From a candidate division Zixibacteria bacterium DG_27 (GTDB lineage: Bacteria; Zixibacteria; MSB-5A5; DG-27), in the NCBI GenBank assembly GCA_001302725.1, contig LIZU01000043.1, positions 1-7,788 on the forward strand: a stretch of DNA of 7,788 nt. The letters run 5' to 3'. This document shows positions 1 through 7,000 of this stretch, piece after piece (the first letter of the stretch is position 1; every line of letters starts with the position of its first letter). The notes under the pieces are model-generated. The model searched no databases, was not told where the DNA came from, and saw only the letters and a program-made list of their open reading frames with translations. The position numbers and the translations under genes were made by a program.

Positions 1-1
1 C

Positions 2-112
2 ACCTACATGCTTCTGCTAAAGAAGGCGCATCTCGGAGAGTGTAGCGTCACTGTCTGGCCAAAGATACTCAGGGACATGTGCAAGAAGAATAATATCCAT
101 GTCCTGCAGTAA
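2..112 (+). CDS. C-terminal end of an unrecognised protein (partial)
   Basis: An open frame enters from the left edge and stops at TAA 110-112, leaving 36 codons. The visible peptide begins TYMLLLKKAHLGEC and ends KKNNIHVLQ. It has a hydrophobic start, then mixed basic and hydrophobic residues that look protein-like. I recognise no domain and cannot infer a function. No intrinsic terminator with a T-run follows the stop. The next confident gene (csrA) starts more than 700 bases downstream, so this gene is probably not in an operon with it. With so few codons a chance open frame is possible. Confidence 0.3.
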   Translation, partial: TYMLLLKKAHLGECSVTVWPKILRDMCKKNNIHVLQ

Positions 113-251
113 AGGGAGCTCAGGTTAGCAACTACGTATCAACCTGAAGGAGTCTGCTCTCCACCTGCTGGGGTATTGCCACCGGAAAAGCTCGCCAAGC
201 CCCGCGGGCGGAGGCATCCACGATTCGCAGCGGACACCCTGGGGCCCTGAG

Positions 252-422
252 ATGGAGAAGACGAAAAGGCGGGTTCTGGAGGAGGAGGAGGTGATGGGGA
301 TCACCGACCCGGGGAAGAGATAGCGCTAGGCTACGGGATGGTCAATGGAGAAATATCGCCGTACGGCTAACGCTCGATCTGTCCGCGAAGCAGAAAGACG
401 CCCTGAAATCACAAGAGGTTGA
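252..422 (+). pseudogene. possible decayed csrA copy (remnant)
   Basis: One frame reads from ATG 252 to TAG 321-323. After a second in-frame stop it resumes, with an ATG at 345, and ends at TGA 420-422. The first part contains EEVMGITDPGKR, which resembles the CsrA core (VRLGVTAP in the intact gene at 846). The second part reads MEKYRRTANARSVREAE, which resembles the CsrA segment EEVYKRILEETKRA. The last 11 codons before the TGA match the tail at 681-716 with partly synonymous changes. The likeness to CsrA is weak and broken by stops. The downstream duplication makes a lost csrA plausible here; the alternative is non-coding DNA with chance similarity. Confidence 0.3.
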
Positions 423-670
423 ACCTTGTTGTCGATAGGGTTTGCACTCTGACAAATCGGGAAAGGAGAGGAACTTTACTGGCGTGTGCAACGTTCAAGG
501 GGATTTCCCCTATTGCGTATTTTATATTATGCATTATCTATAATTCGGAAATAACAAGATTGCTAAGGGTGATACCTTTTCACTCTTTGAGATTGTGAGA
601 AAACGTACACGCTACTAGACTTGGATGGTTGACAGTTGCTAATACTCACACGAAAAACAGGCGAGGCCAT
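387..670 (+). repeat. csrA-region direct repeat, copy 1
   Basis: This copy aligns with 681-880. The unit runs from a short tail ending in TGA (420-422), through a spacer, to the first 12 codons of csrA. Identical or nearly identical blocks include the stretch after the stop (GTTTGCACTCTGACAAATCG), the block ending GCAACGTTCAA, and the block from GAGATTGTGAG through GGCGAGGCCAT. Copy 1 differs mainly by about 84 extra bases, AT-rich in part, at 499-588. Such a unit is expected from tandem duplication of a whole csrA gene with its spacer. Confidence 0.85.
499..588 (+). promoter_or_regulatory. extra spacer segment with candidate promoter
   Basis: These 90 bases lie inside repeat copy 1; only six bases occupy the same place in copy 2 (793-798). 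The segment opens with a perfect short palindrome, GGGGATTTCCCC (499-510), and then turns AT-rich. A perfect TATAAT lies at 539-544. The best -35-like hexamer, TTGCGT at 513-518, is 20 bases away, longer than ideal. If real, the promoter would read into the truncated copy and then the intact csrA. The -10 match is seen directly; promoter activity is inference. Confidence 0.25.
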
Positions 671-716
671 TTTTATCTGAGAGGCCGAGGAGGGCGCTGA
701 AGTCACAAGAGGTTGA
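636..716 (+). pseudogene. internally deleted csrA copy
   Basis: From TTG 636 the frame encodes MLILTRKTGEAIFI and stops at TGA 678-680. The first 12 codons are identical in DNA to the intact csrA at 846. Past the stop, the same frame reads EAEEGAEVTRG and ends at TGA 714-716; this matches the tail EAERRPEITRG upstream of copy 1 at 387-422. The simplest reading is a csrA that lost its middle by deletion, leaving its first 14 codons joined to its tail. It lacks the RNA-binding C-terminal half, so it cannot be functional CsrA. Whether the 14-codon peptide is translated is unknown. Confidence 0.55.
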
Positions 717-880
717 ACCTTGTTGTCGATAAGGTTTGCACTCTGACAAATCGGGAACGGAGAGGAACTTTACTGAGATCTGCAACGTTCAAATATTGGA
801 GATTGTGAGAAAAGGTACACGCTACTAAACTTGGATGGTTGACAGTTGCTAATACTCACACGAAAAACAGGCGAGGCCAT
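681..880 (+). repeat. csrA-region direct repeat, copy 2
   Basis: This is the second copy of the unit at 387-670, lacking the extra 499-588 segment. It leads into the intact csrA. The copies diverge right after the codons for GEAI: this copy continues into a full CsrA sequence, while copy 1 meets a stop. Small differences are scattered along the spacer, so the duplication is not brand new, but most of the spacer is kept. Confidence 0.85.
753..852 (+). promoter_or_regulatory. csrA leader with GGA motifs, probable CsrA autoregulatory sites
   Basis: The leader of the intact csrA has GGA at 754-756, 759-761 and 764-766, evenly spaced by five bases, then at 798-800 and 833-835. The last sits in ACTTGGATGG, close to the published CsrA target consensus around GGAUG. 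It lies 10 bases before the TTG start, where it is also the only Shine-Dalgarno-like sequence, so bound CsrA would block ribosome entry. A five-codon ATG minigene (835-852) overlaps the start in another frame. CsrA autoregulation is established in other bacteria; here it is inferred from motif and position. Confidence 0.45.
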
Positions 881-1100
881 CGCCATTGGCGATGAGATCA
901 CCGTAAGGGTCTTAGGCACTCAGGGAAAACAGGTCCGCCTGGGAGTTACCGCACCGACTCAGATTCCTGTTCACCGGGAAGAGGTCTACAAGAGGATTCT
1001 GGAGGAGACCAAGAGGGCTGTCTCATCGCATCAGGCCGACACTGAGGAAGCAGGGAGGCTGATCAGGGAGAGTAAGAAAAAAAGGGAATTAGCTGAATAG
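846..1100 (+). CDS. csrA: CsrA/RsmA carbon storage regulator (RNA-binding translational regulator)
   Basis: CsrA is a small homodimeric protein that binds GGA motifs in mRNA leaders, usually blocking ribosome access or altering stability, and controls carbon flux, motility and biofilm. The 84-residue product opens with the family signature MLILTRKTGE, followed by AIAIGDEITVRVLG, the core VRLGVTAP and PVHREEVYKRI. It keeps the RNA-contact residues Leu4, Arg6 and Arg44. The charged tail after residue 52 is long (CsrA proteins are usually 60-75 residues). The start must be TTG 846: an in-frame TGA lies at 840-842 and no other start fits. Ribosome binding is weak (GGA at 833-835). Its first 12 codons and leader are duplicated upstream. 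The sensor gene begins 243 bases downstream, so co-transcription is possible but not shown. Confidence 0.95.
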   Translation: MLILTRKTGEAIAIGDEITVRVLGTQGKQVRLGVTAPTQIPVHREEVYKRILEETKRAVSSHQADTEEAGRLIRESKKKRELAE

Positions 1101-1133
1101 CAGAGCCAGAGTCTCTTTTTCAGGAGATATAGT

Positions 1134-1180
1134 ATTCCTCAGGCGTCTCTCAGGCTTCAGAGGCCGCTGCTGAGGGGAAT
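1134..1180 (+). other. structured hairpin between csrA and the first sensor gene
   Basis: Nested complementary segments can form an imperfect stem-loop. The outer stem is CCTCA 1137-1141 with TGAGG 1171-1175, the middle stem is GGC 1142-1144 with GCC 1163-1165, and the inner stem is CTCT 1147-1150 with AGAG 1159-1162 around an eight-base loop. ATT 1134-1136 can also pair with AAT 1178-1180 across a GG bulge. No T-run follows, so it is not a standard intrinsic terminator. It could be the csrA transcript 3' end or a leader element of the sensor gene. Confidence 0.3.
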
Positions 1181-1330
1181 ATCCTGCCAAAGGTGGGCCA
1201 AGCTTTCTATCACCGCTCGCGCGAAAAGACTTTCTTAATTGCAGTTGAGCTGCTCTCCGATACACACCAGCATCGCTTACTGAAAGTGTACCCTGTGGAG
1301 TCCATCGAAATGACTGACTCCCTCGACGAT

Positions 1331-1334
1331 GGAG
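1331..1334 (+). promoter_or_regulatory. ribosome binding site deciding the start of the first sensor gene
   Basis: GGAG ends nine bases before ATG 1344. The earlier in-frame ATG at 1329 has no Shine-Dalgarno sequence upstream, and its ATGGAG overlaps this site. Starting at 1344 also makes the N-terminus (MSSLEKNSSS) line up with that of the paralogue (MPSPQENSNS). Confidence 0.6.
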
Positions 1335-1343
1335 CCAACGAAG

Positions 1344-3656
1344 ATGTCATCTTTAGAGAAGAACTCGAGTTCCCAGCAGCTTCCCCCCCTCAACTCCCCG
1401 GTGGTAAAAGCTCTCGGTGCTTTCCGCCAGATAGCCCGCATCGCCGATAGCTCCCTGGATCGAAAGGAGATTCTGCAAACCTCGGTCGAATTCCTCCTTG
1501 AGATCCTTGAAGAGCAGACTGGTGGCATCTGTCTTCTGAATCAAGATAGGTCGGGGTGGGAGCTCTTCAGCCAACCTTCCGGAGGAGTTTTAGAGGGGCT
1601 TGTTGGTTCCGAGGAGGGGAGACACCTCTTAAGCGAAGTCGTTTCGCCTTCCGGCAGCTCGATGCTTGCCGGGAAAGAGGTTTTTTCCTTTTTGGGCAGG
1701 TTCAAATCCCTGATTGCGTCGCCGGTGAGATCTGCCCGGGAGGTTTTCGGGGTGGTGGTTATCCTTAGCCCCAAGAAGGACCGTTTTTCCACGGAGGATG
1801 AGAAGTTACTTGAGAGTATCGGCAGTTTCCTGGGAAGTTGTCTCCAGAATAACAGGCTCTTCTCCAAACTCCGGAAATCGGAGGTTGCTTACCGCGCTCT
1901 GGTTGAAAACGTGGACGAGATTCTGTTCCAAGTTGACACCAGCGGAGCCCTCACCTTCCTCAGCGGGAAGATTTATGATTCCATCGGCTATGAGCCTGAA
2001 GAGTTGCTGGGGTGCAATTTCCAGCAGCTGATCCACCCTGAAGATATCGGAATCCCGGTGGCGGCCTTCGAAGACGTTAAGAGAGGAGGGTCAGGAGCAA
2101 CTTCCGGCTTCTACCGCGTCAAACATAGGGAGGGAGGCTACCGCTGGCATTTCACCAGCTACAGCGCTCAGAGGAACCCCGCCGGAGAGATTATCGGAGG
2201 AGTGGGAATCGCCAGGGACGTCACCGCCGAGATGGAAACCCGCGAGAAGCTGGAAATTTCAGAAACCCGGTTGAAAGAGATCTTCGAGACCATGCAGGAG
2301 GGGATCGCGGTCACCGACCTGAAAGGGAAAATCGTCGACCTAAACCATGTCGCTGTCGACACCTTGGGCCTGAAGCCCGAGGAGGCTCGGGGGCAAAGCT
2401 TCTACAATTTCGTAAGCCCCGAGGATGCTGACAAAATCGAACAGAGCAGGGTTGCGGTCTTAAGATACGGGCGAATCTCCAACCGCGAGTTTGGCTTCAT
2501 CACCAGGAAGGGAGTCAAATTCCCGGTGGAGATGAACATCTCTCTTCTAAAAGGCCGATCCGGGCAACCGCTGGGGTTCATCTGGGTGGGGAGAGACATC
2601 TCCGAGAGGAGGGAGTGGGAGCGAAGGCTGACAGAGTCGGAGGAAAGATACCGAAACATATTCAACACCTTCCCGGCCTCGGTGATTCTCCTAAATCTGC
2701 AAGGTCAGGTGGTGGACGTCAACCAATGGCACTTGAAGGAGTTCGAATCTCCAGGGACCTCACGGGAGAGTTATCTGGGAAGAGATTTCCTCAGCTATCC
2801 TCCGAACGCAGAGGCCGGTCTCCGCCAGAGGCTTTCAGAACTGCTCGAAGGTAAGTCTTTCGAGGCTCGGAATCTAATCGTTCCTTTTGATGACGCCAGC
2901 GAGAGTAGAGTTTTCGATGTTATTGGAGTGCCGCGCTTCAATTTGGAGGGGGAGGTTGTAGGTGGGCTTCTGGTATACCTCGACGTTAGTCAAAGGCAAG
3001 AATTGGAGAGAAAGAGCATAGAAGCCAAAAGGCTGGAGGCGGTGAGGGATCTGGCCGGCGCCATCGCGCACGAATTCTCCCAGCCGATTCAGGGATTGTT
3101 GCTTTTAGGGGAGATGTCCACCCTGGGGGAGGTCAACCACAAGCACTGGGAACAGGTGGTAGAGCTGACCGAACGTCTTAGCGATCTGGTGCTAAGACTG
3201 AAGCACATCACCTCCGTCAAAACTAAAGCCTACCTCCGGGACAGAATCCTGGATTTCTACGGTTCTCTGAAGGGGCCGAAAAGTGCACCTCCCAGACGTG
3301 TTCTGGTCATCGATGATGAGATCATCATCAGGGAAGCACTGGGGGAGATGCTCCGGAAGTTAGGGTTTGAGGTGGCGACTGCAGCCGGCGGCAGGGAGGC
3401 AGTAAGCTGGTTGGAGACGGGAGAGTTCGGTCTGGTCATCTGCGACATCTATATGCCCGACCTTGACGGCTTCGGAGTCTTCGAGGTTGTTCAGAAGAGG
3501 TGGCCGGAACTTCCCTTCGTGTTTGTGACCGGCTATTCCGTCCCCATCGAGCGGGAAAAGGTCATCTCCCAGGCCGCCGGGATTTTAGAAAAGCCGGTAA
3601 AGATGGAGCATATCTCGGCGATCGTGGAGAGATTCTGGCCAAAGGTGAGAACTTGA
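1344..3656 (+). CDS. GAF-PAS-PAS-PAS-H-box-receiver hybrid sensor protein lacking a kinase ATPase domain
   Basis: The product is a 770-residue cytoplasmic signalling protein with no signal peptide or membrane segment. Domains in order: GAF (about 20-175, ending in an EDEKLLESIG-type helix); PAS1 (180-300, with IGYEPEELLG and HPED); PAS2 (308-425, ending FIWVGRDISERR); PAS3 (436-550); a histidine-kinase-type H-box, AHEFSQPI, with His576; and a C-terminal receiver domain (about 652-766). The receiver keeps the acidic pair Asp657/Asp658, phosphoacceptor Asp701 (in CDIYMPDLDG), Thr729 and Lys750. Only about 75 residues separate the H-box from the receiver, leaving no room for the ATP-binding domain, and no N- or G-box is visible. 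It may receive or relay phosphate with a partner kinase or phosphotransfer protein. An upstream ATG (1329) would add five residues. It is a paralogue of the gene at 4081. Ligands and output are unknown. Confidence 0.9.
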   Translation: MSSLEKNSSSQQLPPLNSPVVKALGAFRQIARIADSSLDRKEILQTSVEFLLEILEEQTGGICLLNQDRSGWELFSQPSGGVLEGLVGSEEGRHLLSEVVSPSGSSMLAGKEVFSFLGRFKSLIASPVRSAREVFGVVVILSPKKDRFSTEDEKLLESIGSFLGSCLQNNRLFSKLRKSEVAYRALVENVDEILFQVDTSGALTFLSGKIYDSIGYEPEELLGCNFQQLIHPEDIGIPVAAFEDVKRGGSGATSGFYRVKHREGGYRWHFTSYSAQRNPAGEIIGGVGIARDVTAEMETREKLEISETRLKEIFETMQEGIAVTDLKGKIVDLNHVAVDTLGLKPEEARGQSFYNFVSPEDADKIEQSRVAVLRYGRISNREFGFITRKGVKFPVEMNISLLKGRSGQPLGFIWVGRDISERREWERRLTESEERYRNIFNTFPASVILLNLQGQVVDVNQWHLKEFESPGTSRESYLGRDFLSYPPNAEAGLRQRLSELLEGKSFEARNLIVPFDDASESRVFDVIGVPRFNLEGEVVGGLLVYLDVSQRQELERKSIEAKRLEAVRDLAGAIAHEFSQPIQGLLLLGEMSTLGEVNHKHWEQVVELTERLSDLVLRLKHITSVKTKAYLRDRILDFYGSLKGPKSAPPRRVLVIDDEIIIREALGEMLRKLGFEVATAAGGREAVSWLETGEFGLVICDIYMPDLDGFGVFEVVQKRWPELPFVFVTGYSVPIEREKVISQAAGILEKPVKMEHISAIVERFWPKVRT

Positions 3657-3903
3657 AAGCTCACGCTTCTATCTTCGTACTACCATAACAGTATACGCAT
3701 CCGCGGGGACAGCGGAACCACTGACCGATATCGATTGACTTGGTGAAGCGGCAGTTCTGCTGCTGCCCGCCACTCCCTGTCACTCAACTGACAGAGCTTG
3801 AGGGGTGAAGTTTCTCCAATAGCCTGCCTCAGTCCAACCGGAGTCTGAGGGGGGAGGAACTACGCAAATGCGGAAGAGTAGTTCCTGAAGAGACATTACC
3901 TGC

Positions 3904-3931
3904 TTGGAGAACGTTGATCTCCCTGTATGAT
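3904..3931 (+). promoter_or_regulatory. candidate sigma70-type promoter for the second sensor gene
   Basis: TTGGAG (3904-3909) and TATGAT (3926-3931) are separated by 16 bases. The -10 matches the consensus at five of six positions; the -35 is weak. A start about seven bases after the -10 would give a leader of roughly 140 bases that includes the GGTTAA and CACCGAAC hairpins. The -35 overlaps another predicted stem, so this is tentative. Confidence 0.25.
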
Positions 3932-4064
3932 TATTTTGCAGGTTAATGCTCTTAACCCTCCACCGAACCACCACGGGAGCCAAGTTCCGGTGTCAGATGG
4001 GGCTTTTGCCTTATGGAGATGAAGGTTTTCTCCTATGAAGTCGATAGAATAACTGACCCCTAAC

Positions 4065-4070
4065 GGAGGA
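4065..4070 (+). promoter_or_regulatory. ribosome binding site of the second sensor gene
   Basis: GGAGGA ends 10 bases before ATG 4081, a strong Shine-Dalgarno sequence at acceptable spacing. It carries two adjacent GGA triplets, so CsrA could compete with ribosomes here. Confidence 0.8.
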
Positions 4071-4080
4071 ACTCTCAGAG

Positions 4081-7000
4081 ATGCCATCGCCCCAGGAGAA
4101 TTCGAATTCCGAAGAAGGCACTGCCTCTTTGACTTCTCCCCTGTTGAGAGCGCTTCAAGCCTGCCAGGAGGTGGGCGCGGTCGGAGCCAGCTCCGTGGCT
4201 CCAGGGGAGGTTTTGAGAAGCGCGGCGGGACGTCTCCTGGACATCTTGGGGGAGAAGGTCGGGGGAATCTGTCTTCTTGACAAAGACAAATCCGTCTGGC
4301 AGATATTCAGCCCTGTCTCGGAGGGAGTTCTGCAGATGCTTTTCTGCAACACCGATGGCAGGAAGTTCTTCGCAAAGGCGGTTTCTCGCCCCGGCGTCTC
4401 AACCCTCACCAAGAAGGAGGGTTTTTCATTTTTGGGGAGATGTCACTCCCTGATTGCCTCCCCGGTGAGATCTCCTGAGCGGGTTTTCGGGGTGGTCGTG
4501 GTTCTGTGCACCAAGGAGAAAGGTTTGCCGATTGAGGACGAGAATCTCCTTGAGACCGTCAGCTATTTTCTTGGGACCTGTCTCCAGAATAGCGAACTGG
4601 TCTCCCGATCCCACGGGTCCGAACTGCCTTACCGCGCCCTGCTTGAGAACGATGATGAGATCCTCTTTGAACTGGACCCCAGCGGCCATTTCACTTCCTT
4701 AAGCGGGAAAGTATTTGACTCCATCGGCTATGAGCCGCAAGAGCTTTTGGGCAGTAGTTTTCAGCAGATCGTTCACCCCGAGGATCTCGGAGTTCCCCAG
4801 ATCGCCTTTCAGGATTGTCTGAAGGGAAGGTCAACAGCAACCTCCGATTTTTACAGAGTCAAACACAAAGATGGGGATTACCGCTGGCACTTCAGCAGAT
4901 ACGCTCCCTTGAAGGACGAAGCCGGGAAGATAATCGGTGGAGTGGGCATTGCCAGGGACGTCACCGCGGAGGTGGGGACGCGGGAGAAGCTGCAAGACTC
5001 AGAAAAGAAATTGCAGGAGTGGGAGACGAGGTCGCGGGAGTCGGAGCCCAAGTTGGAGAACTCCAACACCAGGCTCCAGGAACTGGAGGGGAAGCTGCAG
5101 CAGTCACAGGAAAGGTTAGAGGAGTCGGAGGCCAACTTACGGCAAACACGGGAGCGGTTACAGGAATCGGAGGTGGCGTTACGCAAGCGGGAGGAGAAAT
5201 CACAGGAGTTGGAGAAAGAGTCGCAGAAATCGAAGGAGAAGCAGCAAGACTCAGAAAAGAAATTGCAGGAGTGGGAGGCGAGGTCGAGGGAGTCCGAGTC
5301 CAAGTTGGAGGGGGCTAACACCAGGCTCCACGAACTGGAGGGGGAGTTGCAGCAGTCGCAGGAGAGGTTGGAGGAGTCGGAGGCCAACTTACGGCAAACA
5401 CAGGAGCGGTTGCAGGAATCCGAGGTGGGGTTACGCAAGTCGGAGGAGAAGTCACAGGAGTTGGAGAGAAACTTACAGGAATTGGAGGAGAAGACGCATC
5501 AGTGGGAGGCGAACTTGCAGGAGTTGAAAGGCAAGTTGCGGCAGTCTGAGGAGAGACTGCAGAAGTCGCAAGCCAGATCGCGGGAACTTGAGGAGAAGTC
5601 GCGCCGGGAGGAGGGAAAGTTACGCAAGTTGGAAGGGAAGTTGGAGAAGTGGGAGGCAAAGCTGCACAAGCGGGAGGAGAAGTTGCGGGAGTCGGAGGCA
5701 GAACTGCGGCAGCGGCAGGAGGGATTACGCGAGTCAGAGGAGAAACTGAGTGGGGCGGAGGAAAAGCTGCAGGAGTCGGAGGCCAGATCGCAGCAGCTGG
5801 TTGAGAAATTGCGTGAGTCGCGAGAGAGCTTGCGGGGTTGGGAAGCGAAACTGCGACAGTCACAAGAGGAAGTAGCCCAGTGGAAGGGCAGATTGCAGGG
5901 ACTGCAGGGGAAACTGCAGGAATCGGAGGAGAAGCTAAAGGACTCAGAGGCTAACTCCCATCAGTTGAGCAAGAAGCTGCAGGACTTGGAGGAGAGGTCC
6001 CGGGAGTGGGAGGAGAAATCTCGACAGACGCAGGCTCAACTCCAAGAATTACAGGGCAGTTTGCGGGAGTCTGAGGAGAACTTCCGCAGCCGGGAGGCCA
6101 GACTGGGGGAGCTGGAGACGAAATCGGGCGAATCGGAGGAGAGGCTGCAGCGGGCAAAGGCGGAATCGCAGGAACTGCAGGGGAAGTTGAGGGAGACAGA
6201 GGAAAGGTTGCAGGAGTCGGAGAACAGCTTGCGCGACTGGGAGACGAGGTCGCGGGAGCAAGAGGAGAGTCTGCGGGAGTCGCAGGAGAAGTCAGGGGAG
6301 TTGGAGAGGAAGTTAGAGGAGTCGGGGGCTCAACTCCAAGAATTGCAGGGCAGTTTAAAGGAGTCTGAAGAGAAGTACTGCAGCCGGGAGGCCAAACTGC
6401 GGGAGCTGGAGACGAAATCGGGCGAATCGGAGGAGAGGCTGCAGCAGGCAAAGGCGGAATCGGAGCAACTGCAGGGGAAGTTGAGGGAGACAGAGGAAAG
6501 GTTGCAGGAGTCGGAGAATAGCTTGCGCGACTGGGAGACGAGGTCGCGGGAGCAGGAGGCGAGTCTGCGGGAGTGGGAGGCAAAGCTGCGAGAGTCAGAA
6601 GGGGAGGTGCAGCAGCTGGAGGCGAAGTCACAGAAGTCCGAGGAGACGCTGCGGGAGCAAGAGGAGAGTCTGCGGCGATCGCAGGAGAAGTTGGGGGAGT
6701 TGGAGGGGAAGTTGGAGGAGTCGGAGGCTAACCTGCGCCAGTGGAGTGCCGAACTGCAGCAGTCAAGGGTGAAGTCGCAAGAGTGGGAGCTAACTCTGCG
6801 GGAGCTGAAGGGGAAGTTGCAGGAATCAGAGAAAAAGTCACGGGAGTCGGAAGCGAAATCGCGGCAGGCCGGAGCCAAGTTGCGGCAGGCCGGAGGCAAG
6901 TTGCGGCAGGCGGAAGGGAAGGTGCAGGAGCTAGAGGGGAGATTGCAGGAGTTCGAGGCGAAGTTTGAGGAGTTGCAGGTAAAGCTGTGGGAGTGGGAGG

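Larger units (their letters stand above)
3657..4080 (+). other. 424-base intergenic region rich in hairpins; candidate structured RNA or CsrA-responsive leader
   Basis: I see no convincing gene in this gap. It holds eight complementary pairs that could fold: 3700-3716 (TCCGC/GCGGA, loop GGGGACA), 3748-3770 (GGCAG/CTGCC), 3777-3794 (CTGTCA/TGACAG), 3827-3850 (CCTCAG/CTGAGG), 3855-3886 (AGGAACTAC/GTAGTTCCT, nine perfect pairs), 3906-3922 (GGAGA/TCTCC), 3941-3957 (GGTTAA/TTAACC) and 3961-3992 (CACCGAAC paired with GTT-C-CGGTG). GGA lies between the arms of the first, fourth, fifth and eighth. Serial hairpins with exposed GGA are the hallmark of CsrB/RsmZ-type RNAs that sequester CsrA, and of CsrA-bound leaders. 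No T-run terminator is evident. Transcription and function are inference. Confidence 0.4.

Noticed and set aside
295..438. A different frame ending ALKSQEVEPCCR, whose tail recurs at 694-732 with only third-position differences.
   Set aside because: It is tempting as a second conserved protein end. However, it has no start codon, the similarity stops beyond 12 codons, and the frame ending at TGA 422/716 extends the match further with CsrA-like content. The three silent differences may be chance.
836..852. A sigma54-like TGG...TTGC and a TTGACA -35-like element at the csrA start.
   Set aside because: The GG-GC spacing is one base short for sigma54. The TTGACA lies at the start codon with no suitable -10 behind it, inside coding sequence.
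1101..1120. An intrinsic terminator after csrA (AGAG...CTCT followed by TTTTT).
   Set aside because: The stem is only four pairs and A/G-rich. It is too weak to call despite the T-run.
1329..1343. An earlier ATG (1329) as the start of the first sensor gene.
   Set aside because: It has no Shine-Dalgarno sequence, the GGAG at 1331 serves ATG 1344, and the paralogue's N-terminus aligns with 1344.
1193..1450. An 85-codon frame from GTG 1193 overlapping the first sensor gene.
   Set aside because: The first part (KTFLIAVELLSD) looks somewhat protein-like and the frame is open from 1133. However, there is no well-spaced ribosome binding site, no recognised family, and its last 36 codons are only a shadow of the sensor gene. 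It could be a remnant, but I cannot support a gene.
4815..5318. A 167-codon + strand frame with Gly/Val/Ala-rich repeats.
   Set aside because: It overlaps the GAF/PAS/heptad gene in another frame. Its repetitiveness is the same 21-base repeat read out of phase, and the main frame has clear homology.
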